Below are positions 51,048 through 60,315 of a stretch of DNA of 64,000 nucleotides, piece after piece (position 1 is the stretch's first letter; the number at the start of each line of letters is the position of its first letter). The notes beneath the pieces are model-generated. The model had not been told where the DNA came from. It worked only from the letters and a program-made list of their open reading frames with translations, and ran no database searches. The stretch is from positions 2,790,001 to 2,854,000 of the forward strand of contig OZ257144.1 in assembly GCA_965279205.1 (NCBI GenBank), written 5' to 3'. Origin of the DNA: UBA7672 sp965279205. GTDB lineage: Bacteria; Pseudomonadota; Alphaproteobacteria; Caulobacterales; Hyphomonadaceae. Position numbers and translations under genes: made by a program.

Positions 51048-52124
51048 CTAAAGGCGAATTACATGGCCATCCGAGGGCGAGGCGCGTCCGCCAGCGAGAT
51101 CGGCAAAGACTCGCGCCGCGGCCTCCAGACCGCGGCCCTCGACAATTTTTGTGTGCGCCGCCGCCGTTGGCAGGAAGGCGCGCCAGGCCTCACCGACGCG
51201 GCTCTGGAACTCGGCGCCGCCCCAGTCGGCGATGCGTTTCTGTACGACACCTGGGGCGAAGAACATCTGAGGCTGTGGGCCGGGAAGCTCGCCGGCCTCG
51301 CGCGGCACGTCCCAGTGCGTGGCGCCGACGGCGCAGCTGTACTTCAGCGCGTCGCGGAACTTGCCATGGATCGCGCCGCGCACAGCGTTGTCTCCCGCGA
51401 TGTCGACAAACACGCTGGCGATGGATCCGTCCATCGAGCCGATCGCATCATAGGTCATGACCTGATCGTAGAACCCCAGTCCTTCGACAAACTTCACATT
51501 GCCCGGTGATGTGAGGCCGATGATCCTGGCCTCACCGCGCGCCTTGAGAAGTTGCGCCGCCGCATACGAGGTCTTCGCCGAGGCGCTGGAGAAGATCACC
51601 TGCCGGCCGCCCCAGTAGGCGTTGTCGGCCAGGAAATCGTCGATCAGGAAGGACGTGACGAACAGCGGGCGGAACAACACCTGCAGCGCCTCGGTGTCGG
51701 CGGTGTAAAGCGCGTCTTCGGCGTTCAGCACATAGTTGTTGTAGATCGGCGAGAGCCCGGCGCGATGCGCGCTCTGGTCTGCGAACGCGCCATGCTTGCG
51801 CGGACCGGGGCGCAGCTTGAACTGGTTGGACATGGGCAGGTAGCCGTAGACACGTTCGCCCGGCTTCACACCCTCGACGCGGCTTTCGACAACCGTTGCA
51901 AAGCCCCAGACGGGTACCCGGCCCCAGCCTTCGGGCGCGGGATAGAAATTCCAGTATTTTAGGAAGTCGCCGAATGCGCCGTAGGTAACGTTGTTGGCGG
52001 TGAGCGAGAAGACATTGACGCGAAGGAGCGCTTCGCCGTCGGCAAGCTCGGACGAGGTAGCTGGCGCCAGCTTTGTCTCGCCCAGCGCCGTGCGCTTCAC
52101 CAGCAGGTCCATCGCGTTGGCCAT
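51048..52124 (-). CDS. DUF2855 family protein
   Basis: 358 residues resembling a medium-chain dehydrogenase/reductase: VPVWGFATVVESRVEGVKPG is the GroES-like part and NAYWGGRQVIFSSASAKTSY sits at the nucleotide-binding fold. The catalytic zinc ligands of alcohol dehydrogenases are not evident. DUF2855 members are often annotated as such with unknown substrate. It lies 9 bases downstream of the aldo/keto reductase gene on the same strand, so probably co-transcribed. Confidence 0.82.
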   Translation of the reverse strand: MANAMDLLVKRTALGETKLAPATSSELADGEALLRVNVFSLTANNVTYGAFGDFLKYWNFYPAPEGWGRVPVWGFATVVESRVEGVKPGERVYGYLPMSNQFKLRPGPRKHGAFADQSAHRAGLSPIYNNYVLNAEDALYTADTEALQVLFRPLFVTSFLIDDFLADNAYWGGRQVIFSSASAKTSYAAAQLLKARGEARIIGLTSPGNVKFVEGLGFYDQVMTYDAIGSMDGSIASVFVDIAGDNAVRGAIHGKFRDALKYSCAVGATHWDVPREAGELPGPQPQMFFAPGVVQKRIADWGGAEFQSRVGEAWRAFLPTAAAHTKIVEGRGLEAAARVFADLAGGRASPSDGHVIRL

Positions 52125-52133
52125 GTGTGTCTC

Positions 52134-53069
52134 CTAGAGATCGAGCGTTTTCATGTCTTCAGGCGTCAGCTTGAGGCTGGCGGCGGGTGCAAGCTCTTTC
52201 AGTTGCGCGACGCTGGTTGCTGATGCGATCGGAGCGGTGATGCTGGGCCGCGCCATCAACCAGGCGAGAGCTACCTGCGCTGGCGTGGCGCCGTGCGCCT
52301 TCGAAACGGTGTCGAGCGCCGCAAGTATGGCGAGGCCGCGCGGGTTGAAATGCTTCTTCATGCCGCCACCGCGCGGGCTCTTCCCGAGATCGGCCTCAGA
52401 GCGGTATTTGCCGCTCAGGAATCCGCTTGCGAGCGCGAAGTATGGGATCACTCCCAGCCCCTCGCCGGCGCACGCATTTTCGAGCGCGCCTTCGTACTGG
52501 TCGCGCACCAGCAGATTGTAGTGTGGCTGCAGCACATTGTAGCGCGCACGGACCTTGCCATCGCCCGCCGCCAGCGCGGCCGTCAGGCCTTCCGCGTCAT
52601 AGTTGGAGCCGCCAACAGCGCGCACCTTGCCGGCGTCGATCAGCTTCTGGTGCGCCGCCAGAGTTTCCTCGATCGGCGTTTCCTTGTCGGGGAAATGGGA
52701 GAAGTAGAGATCGATATGATCGGTCTTGAGTCGCTTGAGCGATGCCTCGCAGGCTGACTGGATGTAGGCGGCTTTCAGGCCCTTGCCCGCCGGCATCTCG
52801 CTGCCGACCTTGGTGATGAGGACGACCTTGTCGCGATTGCCGCGTTCCTTCATCCAGTCGCCGAGCACGGTCTCGGACTCGCCGCCAGCATGGCCCGGCG
52901 CCCAGCGGGAATAGACGTCCGCGGTGTCGACGGCGTTGAAGCCCTCATCAAGGAAGGCATCGAGCACGGCGAAGGACGCGGCCTTGTCGGCCGTCCAGCC
53001 GAACACGTTGCCACCGAGGACGAGCGGGGCGATCTCCAGTCCCGATTTTCCGAGTTTGCGCTTCTGCAT
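52134..53069 (-). CDS. Aldo/keto reductase
   Basis: 311 residues from ATG 53069 (GGAGG 5 bases upstream). An NAD(P)H-dependent TIM-barrel oxidoreductase with the catalytic tetrad visible: Asp and Tyr in FNAVDTADVYS, Lys in VVLITKVGSE, His in DLYFSHFPD. The C-terminal nucleotide-binding WLMARPSITAPIASAT is typical. Substrate not predictable. Upstream of the DUF2855 gene. Confidence 0.93.
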   Translation of the reverse strand: MQKRKLGKSGLEIAPLVLGGNVFGWTADKAASFAVLDAFLDEGFNAVDTADVYSRWAPGHAGGESETVLGDWMKERGNRDKVVLITKVGSEMPAGKGLKAAYIQSACEASLKRLKTDHIDLYFSHFPDKETPIEETLAAHQKLIDAGKVRAVGGSNYDAEGLTAALAAGDGKVRARYNVLQPHYNLLVRDQYEGALENACAGEGLGVIPYFALASGFLSGKYRSEADLGKSPRGGGMKKHFNPRGLAILAALDTVSKAHGATPAQVALAWLMARPSITAPIASATSVAQLKELAPAASLKLTPEDMKTLDL

Positions 53070-53143
53070 CGCGGCCTCCGTGAACCGAAGACAGAGCATG
53101 GACCTGCGAGCGGGCGCTCACAAGCGCCTGTTGGCGCATTCAA

Positions 53144-54130
53144 TTACTCGTCGGTGTAGATCGCGACTTCACGCTTGCCGTTGGCGTAGGCTTCGCCGCG
53201 GAACATGCCCTCGGTGTTCATCGAGAGCGCGACCCTGCCGTCTGCCCCCAGCACGATGACGCCGCCAGTTCCGCCAAGGGCTTTCACCTCGTCCAGCGTT
53301 TCCTGCGCGGCTTTTTCCGGGCTGGCGTGCTGCATAGAGATGCGGGCGCAGATCATGCGGGCGACGCTGGCGCGGATGAAGTACTCGCCATCGCCGGTTG
53401 AGGACACCGCGCACGTCCCGTTCTGGGCGTAGGTGCCTGCGCCGATGATAGGCGCATCGCCGATACGGCCCGGCGGCTTGGCATTCATGCCGCCTGTCGA
53501 GGTTCCGGCGGCCAGGTTGCCTTTGCTGTCGAGCGCGACGGCGCCGACCGTTCCGTAGCGGTCCATCGGCTGGAGGTTGCCGGCCAGGGCGCGCTTGAGC
53601 GCCTCCAGACGGCGCGGCGTGATGAAGTATTCCGGCGGCACGATCTCGAGACCACCCTTGGCGGCGAGCGCATCGGCATCCTTGCCCGCGAACATCACAC
53701 GGCCGGTGGTTTCCATGACGAGGCGCGCCGCGCGGATCGGATTCTTGACGGTACGTAGCTGAGCGACGGCCCCGGCGGCGCGTGTCCGGCCATCCATGAT
53801 CGAGGCGTCAAGCTCCGCGATGCCCTCACGCGTCAGCACCGCGCCCTTGCCGGCGTTGAAATTGGGATTGTCTTCGAGAACACGCACGGCGGCCTCGACC
53901 GCATCGAGCGCCTGCCCGCCTTCGGCCAGCACTTTCGAACCGGCAGCCAGCGCGTCATTGAGACCGGCGCGATAGGACGCATCCATCTCGGGCGTCATTT
54001 CCGCCCGACGCATCACGCCCGCACCGCCATGGATCAACAGCGTCCATTCGGGCTTCGCAGGCATCGGCTTCTCCATGCTCGTGCAGGATGCGAGAGCCAT
54101 GGCCGCCGCCAGAATCGTCAAACGCAGCAT
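53144..54130 (-). CDS. Isoaspartyl peptidase/L-asparaginase (Ntn type), exported
   Basis: 328 residues with a lipoprotein-like signal ending LASC. Plant-type Ntn hydrolase that self-cleaves before a catalytic Thr; that Thr is in DRYGTVGAVALDSKGNLAAG. The oxyanion/substrate segment GGMNAKPPGRIGDAPIIGAG and the later STGDGEYFIRASVA are conserved. It degrades isoaspartyl dipeptides or asparagine. An exported form is a little unusual. Confidence 0.9.
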   Translation of the reverse strand: MLRLTILAAAMALASCTSMEKPMPAKPEWTLLIHGGAGVMRRAEMTPEMDASYRAGLNDALAAGSKVLAEGGQALDAVEAAVRVLEDNPNFNAGKGAVLTREGIAELDASIMDGRTRAAGAVAQLRTVKNPIRAARLVMETTGRVMFAGKDADALAAKGGLEIVPPEYFITPRRLEALKRALAGNLQPMDRYGTVGAVALDSKGNLAAGTSTGGMNAKPPGRIGDAPIIGAGTYAQNGTCAVSSTGDGEYFIRASVARMICARISMQHASPEKAAQETLDEVKALGGTGGVIVLGADGRVALSMNTEGMFRGEAYANGKREVAIYTDE

Positions 54131-54194
54131 GAAGCGCTCCTGCCAGAATGATGGGATGCTAGGCGGGTTCTTGCGCGAAAGGAATGCGCCGCGA

Positions 54195-54348
54195 CTACTT
54201 CATGTTCTTTTTGGCGACTTCCCAGATCGGGTTTGTGCACAGCGTGCAATCCGCGCCCTCGAAATACTTCGCGGACGCCGTATCGCCGTTGAGCCGCCAT
54301 TTCAGCCAGGCGACGCCCGTGTGGTTAGAGCCGTTCTCGCCTGAAATT
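54195..54348 (-). pseudogene. 3' remnant of an alpha/beta hydrolase gene
   Basis: About 50 codons in one minus-strand frame end at TAG 54195: SGENGSNHTGVAWLKWRLNG, then DTASAKYFEGADCTLC and a short basic tail. This looks like the C-terminus of a secreted alpha/beta hydrolase (dienelactone hydrolase/chlorophyllase-like). No start or upstream part is present: the reading meets an inverted repeat and then valS. The family call is from memory of such C-termini. Confidence 0.5.
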
Positions 54349-54456
54349 CTTCCCCCGCTTGCGGGGGAAGTACGGCGAAGCCGGGTTGGGGGCGAGTCTC
54401 AAGGGTGGCGCTCGCGACTCGCCCCCCTTCGACCCTTCGGGCCACTTCCCCCGAAG
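54349..54456. repeat. Inverted repeat after valS
   Basis: Outer arms about 38 bases long (54361-54398 with 54416-54453) share CGGGGGAAGT and GGGGGCGAGTC at their ends. A separate perfect 10-bp hairpin (54349-54370, CTTCCCCCGC-TT-GCGGGGGAAG) overlaps the left edge. It sits five bases from the valS stop codon and next to the hydrolase remnant. Confidence 0.7.
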
Positions 54457-54460
54457 AGTT

Positions 54461-57256
54461 TCAACCCGCGTCCTTCAACTGCTTCAGTGCGTCTGACAGT
54501 TTGACCAGCGCCGCTTCTGCTGCCGCGCGCCGTTCGTGCTGTTCCTCGACGACCTCGGGGGGCGCCTTGGCGACGAACTGCTCGTTGGAGAGTTTCTTCT
54601 CGATACCGGCGATGTCGCCCTTGTGACGCGCGATCTCCTTTTCGAGACGCGCGATCTCGGCCTTGAGGTCGATCAACGCGGCGACGTCGAGGCAGGCGGT
54701 GGCTTCGTCGAGCACGATACGGATCGCGCCCTTCGGCGGTTCCTTGGCAAGCGAAACGGATTCAAGGCGCGCGAGGCGTTCGATCAAGGACTGGTAGGTT
54801 GCGAGACGCTTGGTGGTTTCCGGCGATGCGCCGACCAGCGTGAACGGGACCTTTGCGCCAGCAGGAACGTTGAGATCCGAACGCGTCGAGCGGATCGACG
54901 TAATGAGACGGATGACCCAGTTCACTTCTGCGTCGGCCGTCTTGTCGATCAGCTTCTCGTCCAGCGAGGGCCACTGGCGCGAGATCAGCAGGCCGCGCCT
55001 GCCATCGAACGCCTGGAACAGTTCTTCGGTGACGTAGGGCATGAACGGGTGCAGCAGGTGGACGATCTGGTCGAGCGCCCAGGCCATCGTGGCGCGGGTC
55101 TCGGCCTTCACCGCCTCGTCCGAGCCCATGAAGATCGGCTTGGTCAGCTCGATGTACCAGTCGCAGACGACGTTCCAGACATAGCCATAGATGGCGCCGG
55201 CCGCGTCGTTGAACTTGTACTCGGTGATGCCCTGCTCGACGGCCCTCGTCGTGCGCACGGCTTCCGACACAACCCACTTGTTCAACGTGTGCTTGACCGA
55301 GCCCGGGTCGAAGCCGGGCTTCAGCTCGCAGCCATTCATCTGCGCGAACTTGGTCGCGTTCCACAGCTTGGTCGAGAAGTTGCGATAGCCTTCGACGCGG
55401 GATTTCGCGAGCTTGATGTCGCGGCCCTGCGCTGCCATCGCCGCCAGCGTCATGCGCAGCGCATCGGCGCCGAATTCGTCGACGAGTTCGAGCGGGTCGA
55501 TGACGTTGCCTTTCGACTTCGACATCTTCTGGCCCTTCTCGTCGCGGACCAGCGCGTGGATGTAGACGTCCTTGAACGGGACTTCGCCCATGAAGTGGAT
55601 GCCCTGCATCATCATGCGGGCAACCCAGAAGAAGATGATGTCGAACGCCGTGACGAGCACGGAGCCGGGATAGAATTCCTTCAGCGCCGGATCGACATCG
55701 CCCGGCCAGCCCATGGTCGAGAACGGCCAGAGGCCGGACGAGAACCAGGTGTCGAGGACGTCTTCGTCCTGCCAGATCGGAAGCGCAGCATGGAGCCCAT
55801 CGGGCGTGGACCCGTCCTGAACAAAAACCTCTTGCCCATAGTACCGTCGCGCCTGCGCAAGCGCCTCTTCGGCGTTGTGCGCGACAAAAACCTTGGGCTG
55901 GATCATCTGCGCTTTGCCGCCGCGCTCGCCCTTCACGTCTTTTGGAAACCCGTACCACGCCGGAATGCGGTGCCCCCACCAGAGCTGGCGGCTGACGCAC
56001 CAAGGCTCGATGTTGCGCATCCATTCGTAATAGGTCTTGGCCCAGTTCTCGGGCACGAATTTCGTTTCGCCCTTCTCGACAGCGGCGATGGCGGGCTTCG
56101 CGAGCGTCGCGGCGTCGACATACCACTGGTCGGTCAGGTAGGGCTCGATGACGACCTGGCTGCGGTCGCCGAAGGGCTGCTGGATCTTCGTGTCCTCGAT
56201 GGCGTGCAGCAGGCCGAGCGCTTCGATGTCGGCGACGATCTTCTTGCGAGCGACGAAGCGGTCCAGATTCTGATAGGCATGAGGCGCATCAGTATTGATC
56301 CGCGCATCCTCCGTTAGGATGTTGATCATCGGAAGCTTGTGACGCTTGCCGACCTGGTAGTCGTTGAAGTCGTGGGCCGGCGTGATCTTCACCGCGCCCG
56401 TCCCCTTGGTTGGGTCGGCGTAGTCGTCGGCGACGATGGGAATGAGGCGTCCGGTCAGTGGCAGCTTCACCTGTTTGCCAACGACACCTGCATAGCGCTC
56501 GTCGGTTGGATGCACGGCGACGGCCGTATCGCCCAGCATCGTCTCCGGACGCGTGGTGGCGACAACGATGTAGTCGCGATCCTCCCACTCCGTCGGCTTG
56601 CCGCCTTCGTCGAACGTGATCGGGAATCTGTAGGTCGAGCCGTCGGCCAGCGGATAGCGCAGGTGCCAGAAATGGCCTTTCACTTCCCGCGTTTCGACTT
56701 CGAGGTCCGAGATCGCGGTCTGGAATTGCGGGTCCCAGTTTACCAAGCGCTTGTCGCGGTAGATCAGGCCTTCCTGATAGAGCTCGACGAAGACCTTGGT
56801 GACGGCTTCCGAGAGCCCCTTGTCGAGCGTGAAGCGTTCGCGGCTCCAATCGCAGCTGGCGCCCAGGCGCTTGAGCTGGTTGGTGATCGAACCACCCGAG
56901 ACTTCCTTCCACTTCCAGACGCGCTCGAGGAACTTCTCCCGGCCGAGTTCGCGGCGGCCGATATTGCCTTCCTTCGCCAGTTCGCGCTCGACGACCATCT
57001 GCGTCGCGATGCCGGCATGGTCGGTGCCGGGCTGCCACAGCGTCCTGCGGCCCTGCATGCGGTGATAGCGGATCAGCACATCTTGCAGCGTGTTGTTGAG
57101 CGCATGGCCCATGTGCAGCACGCCGGTGACGTTCGGCGGCGGGATGACGATGGAATAGGGCTCGCCCACGCCGGACGGCTTGAACGCGCCGGACTTTTCC
57201 CAGTCGGCGTAGATACGCGGCTCGGCCGCCTTGTGGTCGAAACGATCGTCAATCAT
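54461..57256 (-). CDS. valS: Valine--tRNA ligase
   Basis: Class I synthetase charging tRNA-Val, 931 residues from ATG 57256 (MIDDRFDHKAAEPRIYADWE). Signature motifs: PPPNVTGVLHMGHALNN (HIGH type), the CP1 editing domain with TTRPETMLGDTAVAVHP, and KMSKSKGNVIDP (KMSKS). A C-terminal coiled coil ends the protein. Length matches alphaproteobacterial ValRS. In Caulobacter-type genomes it lies just downstream of popZ; here a plus-strand gene comes between. Confidence 0.97.
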   Translation of the reverse strand: MIDDRFDHKAAEPRIYADWEKSGAFKPSGVGEPYSIVIPPPNVTGVLHMGHALNNTLQDVLIRYHRMQGRRTLWQPGTDHAGIATQMVVERELAKEGNIGRRELGREKFLERVWKWKEVSGGSITNQLKRLGASCDWSRERFTLDKGLSEAVTKVFVELYQEGLIYRDKRLVNWDPQFQTAISDLEVETREVKGHFWHLRYPLADGSTYRFPITFDEGGKPTEWEDRDYIVVATTRPETMLGDTAVAVHPTDERYAGVVGKQVKLPLTGRLIPIVADDYADPTKGTGAVKITPAHDFNDYQVGKRHKLPMINILTEDARINTDAPHAYQNLDRFVARKKIVADIEALGLLHAIEDTKIQQPFGDRSQVVIEPYLTDQWYVDAATLAKPAIAAVEKGETKFVPENWAKTYYEWMRNIEPWCVSRQLWWGHRIPAWYGFPKDVKGERGGKAQMIQPKVFVAHNAEEALAQARRYYGQEVFVQDGSTPDGLHAALPIWQDEDVLDTWFSSGLWPFSTMGWPGDVDPALKEFYPGSVLVTAFDIIFFWVARMMMQGIHFMGEVPFKDVYIHALVRDEKGQKMSKSKGNVIDPLELVDEFGADALRMTLAAMAAQGRDIKLAKSRVEGYRNFSTKLWNATKFAQMNGCELKPGFDPGSVKHTLNKWVVSEAVRTTRAVEQGITEYKFNDAAGAIYGYVWNVVCDWYIELTKPIFMGSDEAVKAETRATMAWALDQIVHLLHPFMPYVTEELFQAFDGRRGLLISRQWPSLDEKLIDKTADAEVNWVIRLITSIRSTRSDLNVPAGAKVPFTLVGASPETTKRLATYQSLIERLARLESVSLAKEPPKGAIRIVLDEATACLDVAALIDLKAEIARLEKEIARHKGDIAGIEKKLSNEQFVAKAPPEVVEEQHERRAAAEAALVKLSDALKQLKDAG

Positions 57257-57318
57257 GCTCTGCGGATAACCTGCACATTGTCCCTTGTCATCCCGCAGCA
57301 ATGACCGGATTGAGCCGC

Positions 57319-57930
57319 ATGACGCAGGTGTGGGTCTTCCGTCACGCTGAGAGCCTCGCCAATGCGGGGGCCAAGACGCTTGATCCTGAGGGAATCCCGC
57401 TGACGGCCAGGGGCAAGGATGACGCCGTGAAGCTGGCGTCCTCGCTGCGCGACGCCCCTCAGAAGCTGATCATATCGCCGTTCAAGCGGGCGCTGGAGAC
57501 GGCGTCGCCCATCGCTGCCCGCTTCCCGCTGGCCGACCAGGAGGTCTGGCCCATCCATGAATTCACCTATCTCAAGCCGGCCTCATGCGTCGGCACGTCC
57601 TGGGTGGAGCGTAAGCCGAGGATCGACGCCTACTGGGCGCGGCTGGATCCGTCCTTCGTCGACGGTGAAGGCGCGGAGAGTTTCAGCACGCTGCTGGCCC
57701 GGGCGCGGGCGTTTCTCGAAGACCTGGCTGACGAGCGCGACCGGCTGCTCGCCGTTGTCTCGCACGGCCAGTTCATGCAGGCAGCCAAGCTGATGGCGCA
57801 ACGGCCGGACATGGACGAGCGCAGCGCCATGGCCACCTTTCTCGACCGCCAGACCCGACGGCCATTCGCGAACTGCGAGCGGCTGACGCTTTCAGTCGAG
57901 GGTTCAAAGGTCCGTGTCATGGAACCTTAG
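57319..57930 (+). CDS. Histidine phosphatase family protein
   Basis: 203 residues from ATG 57319 (a start at 57301 adds six). The phosphatase core has FRHAESLANAG, an RHA in place of the usual RHG, a region ISPFKRALETASPIAARFP and a second His in AVVSHGQFMQAAKLM. It probably hydrolyses phosphate esters; substrate unknown. It lies antiparallel between popZ and valS, 62 bases from the divergent valS start. Confidence 0.86.
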   Translation: MTQVWVFRHAESLANAGAKTLDPEGIPLTARGKDDAVKLASSLRDAPQKLIISPFKRALETASPIAARFPLADQEVWPIHEFTYLKPASCVGTSWVERKPRIDAYWARLDPSFVDGEGAESFSTLLARARAFLEDLADERDRLLAVVSHGQFMQAAKLMAQRPDMDERSAMATFLDRQTRRPFANCERLTLSVEGSKVRVMEP

Positions 57931-57941
57931 ACCTATCTTGC

Positions 57942-58040
57942 GCTGTCATCCTCGGGCTTGACCCGAGGATCTTGCTTTCGCTCAACGTCACCGCTGTCGC
58001 GACCAGGAAAGATCCTCGGGTCAAGCCCGAGGATGACAGC
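57942..58040. repeat. Perfect 32-base inverted repeat
   Basis: Arms 57942-57973 and 58009-58040 are perfect reverse complements (GCTGTCATCCTCGGGCTTGA and onward), and each arm is itself partly palindromic (TCCTCGGGCTTGACCCGAGGA). A 35-base spacer separates them. It lies in the convergent gap between the histidine phosphatase and popZ genes. Very similar elements are scattered in many alphaproteobacterial genomes. Confidence 0.85.
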
Positions 58041-58164
58041 GGTGTGCGCCTAGAAACACAAAAGGCGCACCGATGAAGGTGCGCCCTGTGACGTGTAGCT
58101 CGTTTGATCAGTGCAAAGTCGGTTTTGTGTCGCGCCAGCCTGCGACCGGGGTCCTCGTCAGCCC

Positions 58165-58749
58165 TTAGCGGGCGAGACGGCGGATGCGATCGATCTCCTT
58201 TGCAACTTCGGCTTCGACAAGTGCGGGAAGGTTGGCGTCGAGCCATTCCTTCAACATCGGCTTCAGCAGCTCGCGGACAACGTCGTCCAGCGTGCCGCTG
58301 GAAGACACCAGCATGGAGCCCATCAGCTTGCCGAGCGCGCCGGCCGTCTGGCTGGCGACAGGCTGGCTGACCAGCGTTTCGTGGGAAGCAGGCGGCGGCG
58401 TCCATTCGGCGCGCGGGGCCGGCGGCGGGGCCTTGGCGACAACCGGCTCGGGCTCGGGCATCGGCGGAGGCGGCACTTCCTGATCCATGATCATCAGCTC
58501 GTCCTCGAGCGGACGCGCAGGCGGAGCAATCTCGGCAGGCTCTTCGAACACGGGCGCCGGCGGCGGGGCCTTGGCGGCGACGGGTTCGGGTTTCGGTGCG
58601 GGGGCTGGAGCAGGCGCCTCGGCCGGCGGCTGCAAGTCGAGCACGTCTCCGCCCGCTTCAGCCGGCTTGTCTTCCTCGGAAATAATGCGACGGATGGAGG
58701 CGAGAATCTCCTCCATCGTCGGCTCGCGCTGAGCTTGTTCCGCAGACAT
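58165..58749 (-). CDS. popZ: PopZ-like polar organising protein
   Basis: 194 residues from ATG 58749 (GAGG nearby); a TTG at 58764 is less likely. N-terminal EPTMEEILASIRRIISEE and C-terminal TLDDVVRELLKPMLKEWLDA are nearly as in Caulobacter PopZ, with a Pro/Glu/Ala-rich disordered middle (about 30-130). PopZ forms a polar matrix that anchors the ParB-parS centromere and recruits cell-cycle regulators. The same order pcm-like, tolC, popZ, valS occurs in Caulobacter. Confidence 0.93.
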   Translation of the reverse strand: MSAEQAQREPTMEEILASIRRIISEEDKPAEAGGDVLDLQPPAEAPAPAPAPKPEPVAAKAPPPAPVFEEPAEIAPPARPLEDELMIMDQEVPPPPMPEPEPVVAKAPPPAPRAEWTPPPASHETLVSQPVASQTAGALGKLMGSMLVSSSGTLDDVVRELLKPMLKEWLDANLPALVEAEVAKEIDRIRRLAR

Positions 58750-58871
58750 GCCGTCCTCGTTCAATCGATTGGGCGCAAAGGGAATCCGATTCCCGACGCC
58801 GCATGATTAAGGAATAGACAGAGCTATGGTGTGAAATTCGTTAACAGCACCGGTTCGGCCGTTATCGCCCG

Positions 58872-60176
58872 CTATTGCTTGCCGATCAGCTCGGGACGCA
58901 GCCGGCCCATCGAGGCCAGGAGCTGGTGGACGGCGATATAGGCTGCCCGTTCCGCATCGACCAGTCCCAGACGAGCCTCCAGAAGTTCACGCTCCTGGTC
59001 GAGCACATCCAGCGTGATGCGCGTGCCGACAGCAAGTTCCTGGGTCGCGCCCTCAAGGGCGACCTCGGCTGCAGCGACACGGCTGGCGGAAGCGGTGATC
59101 GCCTCGCGCGCCGCGATCACGGCGTGCCAGGCGCTCGTGGTCTGGGCGGTAACTTCGCGTTCGATCGCCATGCGCTGGTAACGGGCGCGGTCAGCATCGA
59201 GCTGGGCGCCCCGGCTCTTCGAGCTGAGCAGGCCGCTGGTGAAAAGCGGGAACCTGAACTCGGCTGAGAGGCCCACATTGGTGTCACGGAAAGTCTGGTC
59301 CTGATAGGTCTCGATCATGCCCGCATTTCCGACCAGGTCGAACTGCGGCATCAGCCCACCCTTGGCGACATCAACACCGCGCTCGGCGGCAACTTCCTGC
59401 GCGCGGGCCGAGGCGACCATCGGGTTGCCGGACCGTGCCGTGCTGATGGCTTCTTCCAGCGTACCCGGAAGCTGGGGCGCAATGGGAGGCGCGGCGAGCT
59501 GCACGGCAGGCCGCCCGACGATCTGCTCATAAACGGCGCGGGTGTGCGCCAGCTGCGATCTGGCCTTTGCGAGATCGGACTCAGACCCAGCTTCACGCGC
59601 TTCAGCCTGCGCCACATCGGTGCGCGTCACTTCGCCTACCTGGAATCTGTCTTTCGCCGCCTGAACCTGCTGGCGCAGCGCGTTGACGTTGGCTTCGCGG
59701 ATCTGGGTTTCCTGTTCGGCGCGGCGCACGTCGACGAAGGCCGTCACGACGCCAAGAACGAGATCCTGCTCGGCGCCGATCAGGCGAGCCTGCGAGGCGT
59801 CGACGCTGGCGCGGGCCTGATCGCGCTGGGCCGTCAGCGAGCCGCCGGACCAGATCGACTGACGCGCTTCGAGGCCAACTTGCGCGCGCTGCTGCGAGCC
59901 ATCGAGCGGGAAATTGCCGGACGGCGTCGCGAATGTGCGGCCGTATTCCAGCTGCTGCGTGCCGTAGCTGCCCTTGAGGTTGAGCTGCGGACCCATCTGG
60001 GCCTGAGCCTGATTGAGGGTCTCGTCGGCGAAGGCGCGCGACTTGCGCTCGGCGGCCAGCGACGGGTTGTTGGACATGGCGGAGTCGACCGCATCGGCCA
60101 GCGTATCACGGCTCGCCTGCGCGAACGCCGTGCCGGAAACCGAAGCCATCAGCAGCACGGCTGCGAGGATTCTCAT
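58872..60176 (-). CDS. tolC: TolC family outer-membrane efflux protein
   Basis: 434 residues from ATG 60176 (AAGGAG 6 bases upstream; a longer frame is not needed). The signal peptide ends TAFAQ. Repeated helical hairpins with ALxxNPSL-type motifs (DSAMSNNPSLAAERKSRA, ISTARSGNPMVASARAQEVA) and the QARASVDASQARLIGAEQDL segment define the TolC fold. Outer-membrane channel for type I secretion or multidrug efflux. Stands between a divergent pcm paralogue and popZ. Confidence 0.92.
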   Translation of the reverse strand: MRILAAVLLMASVSGTAFAQASRDTLADAVDSAMSNNPSLAAERKSRAFADETLNQAQAQMGPQLNLKGSYGTQQLEYGRTFATPSGNFPLDGSQQRAQVGLEARQSIWSGGSLTAQRDQARASVDASQARLIGAEQDLVLGVVTAFVDVRRAEQETQIREANVNALRQQVQAAKDRFQVGEVTRTDVAQAEAREAGSESDLAKARSQLAHTRAVYEQIVGRPAVQLAAPPIAPQLPGTLEEAISTARSGNPMVASARAQEVAAERGVDVAKGGLMPQFDLVGNAGMIETYQDQTFRDTNVGLSAEFRFPLFTSGLLSSKSRGAQLDADRARYQRMAIEREVTAQTTSAWHAVIAAREAITASASRVAAAEVALEGATQELAVGTRITLDVLDQERELLEARLGLVDAERAAYIAVHQLLASMGRLRPELIGKQ

Positions 60177-60315
60177 GGCGGACTCCTTCAGTAACGTGGC
60201 GACGCCCATCAGGGGCGCGGCCAGCCGGCATAGTCCAGACAGGACTTAGTCATGGGTCGCTGGAATCAGCCAAGCGACCGCAGCTGGAGGCTGACCCGCT
60301 AATCGTTGATTCGTC

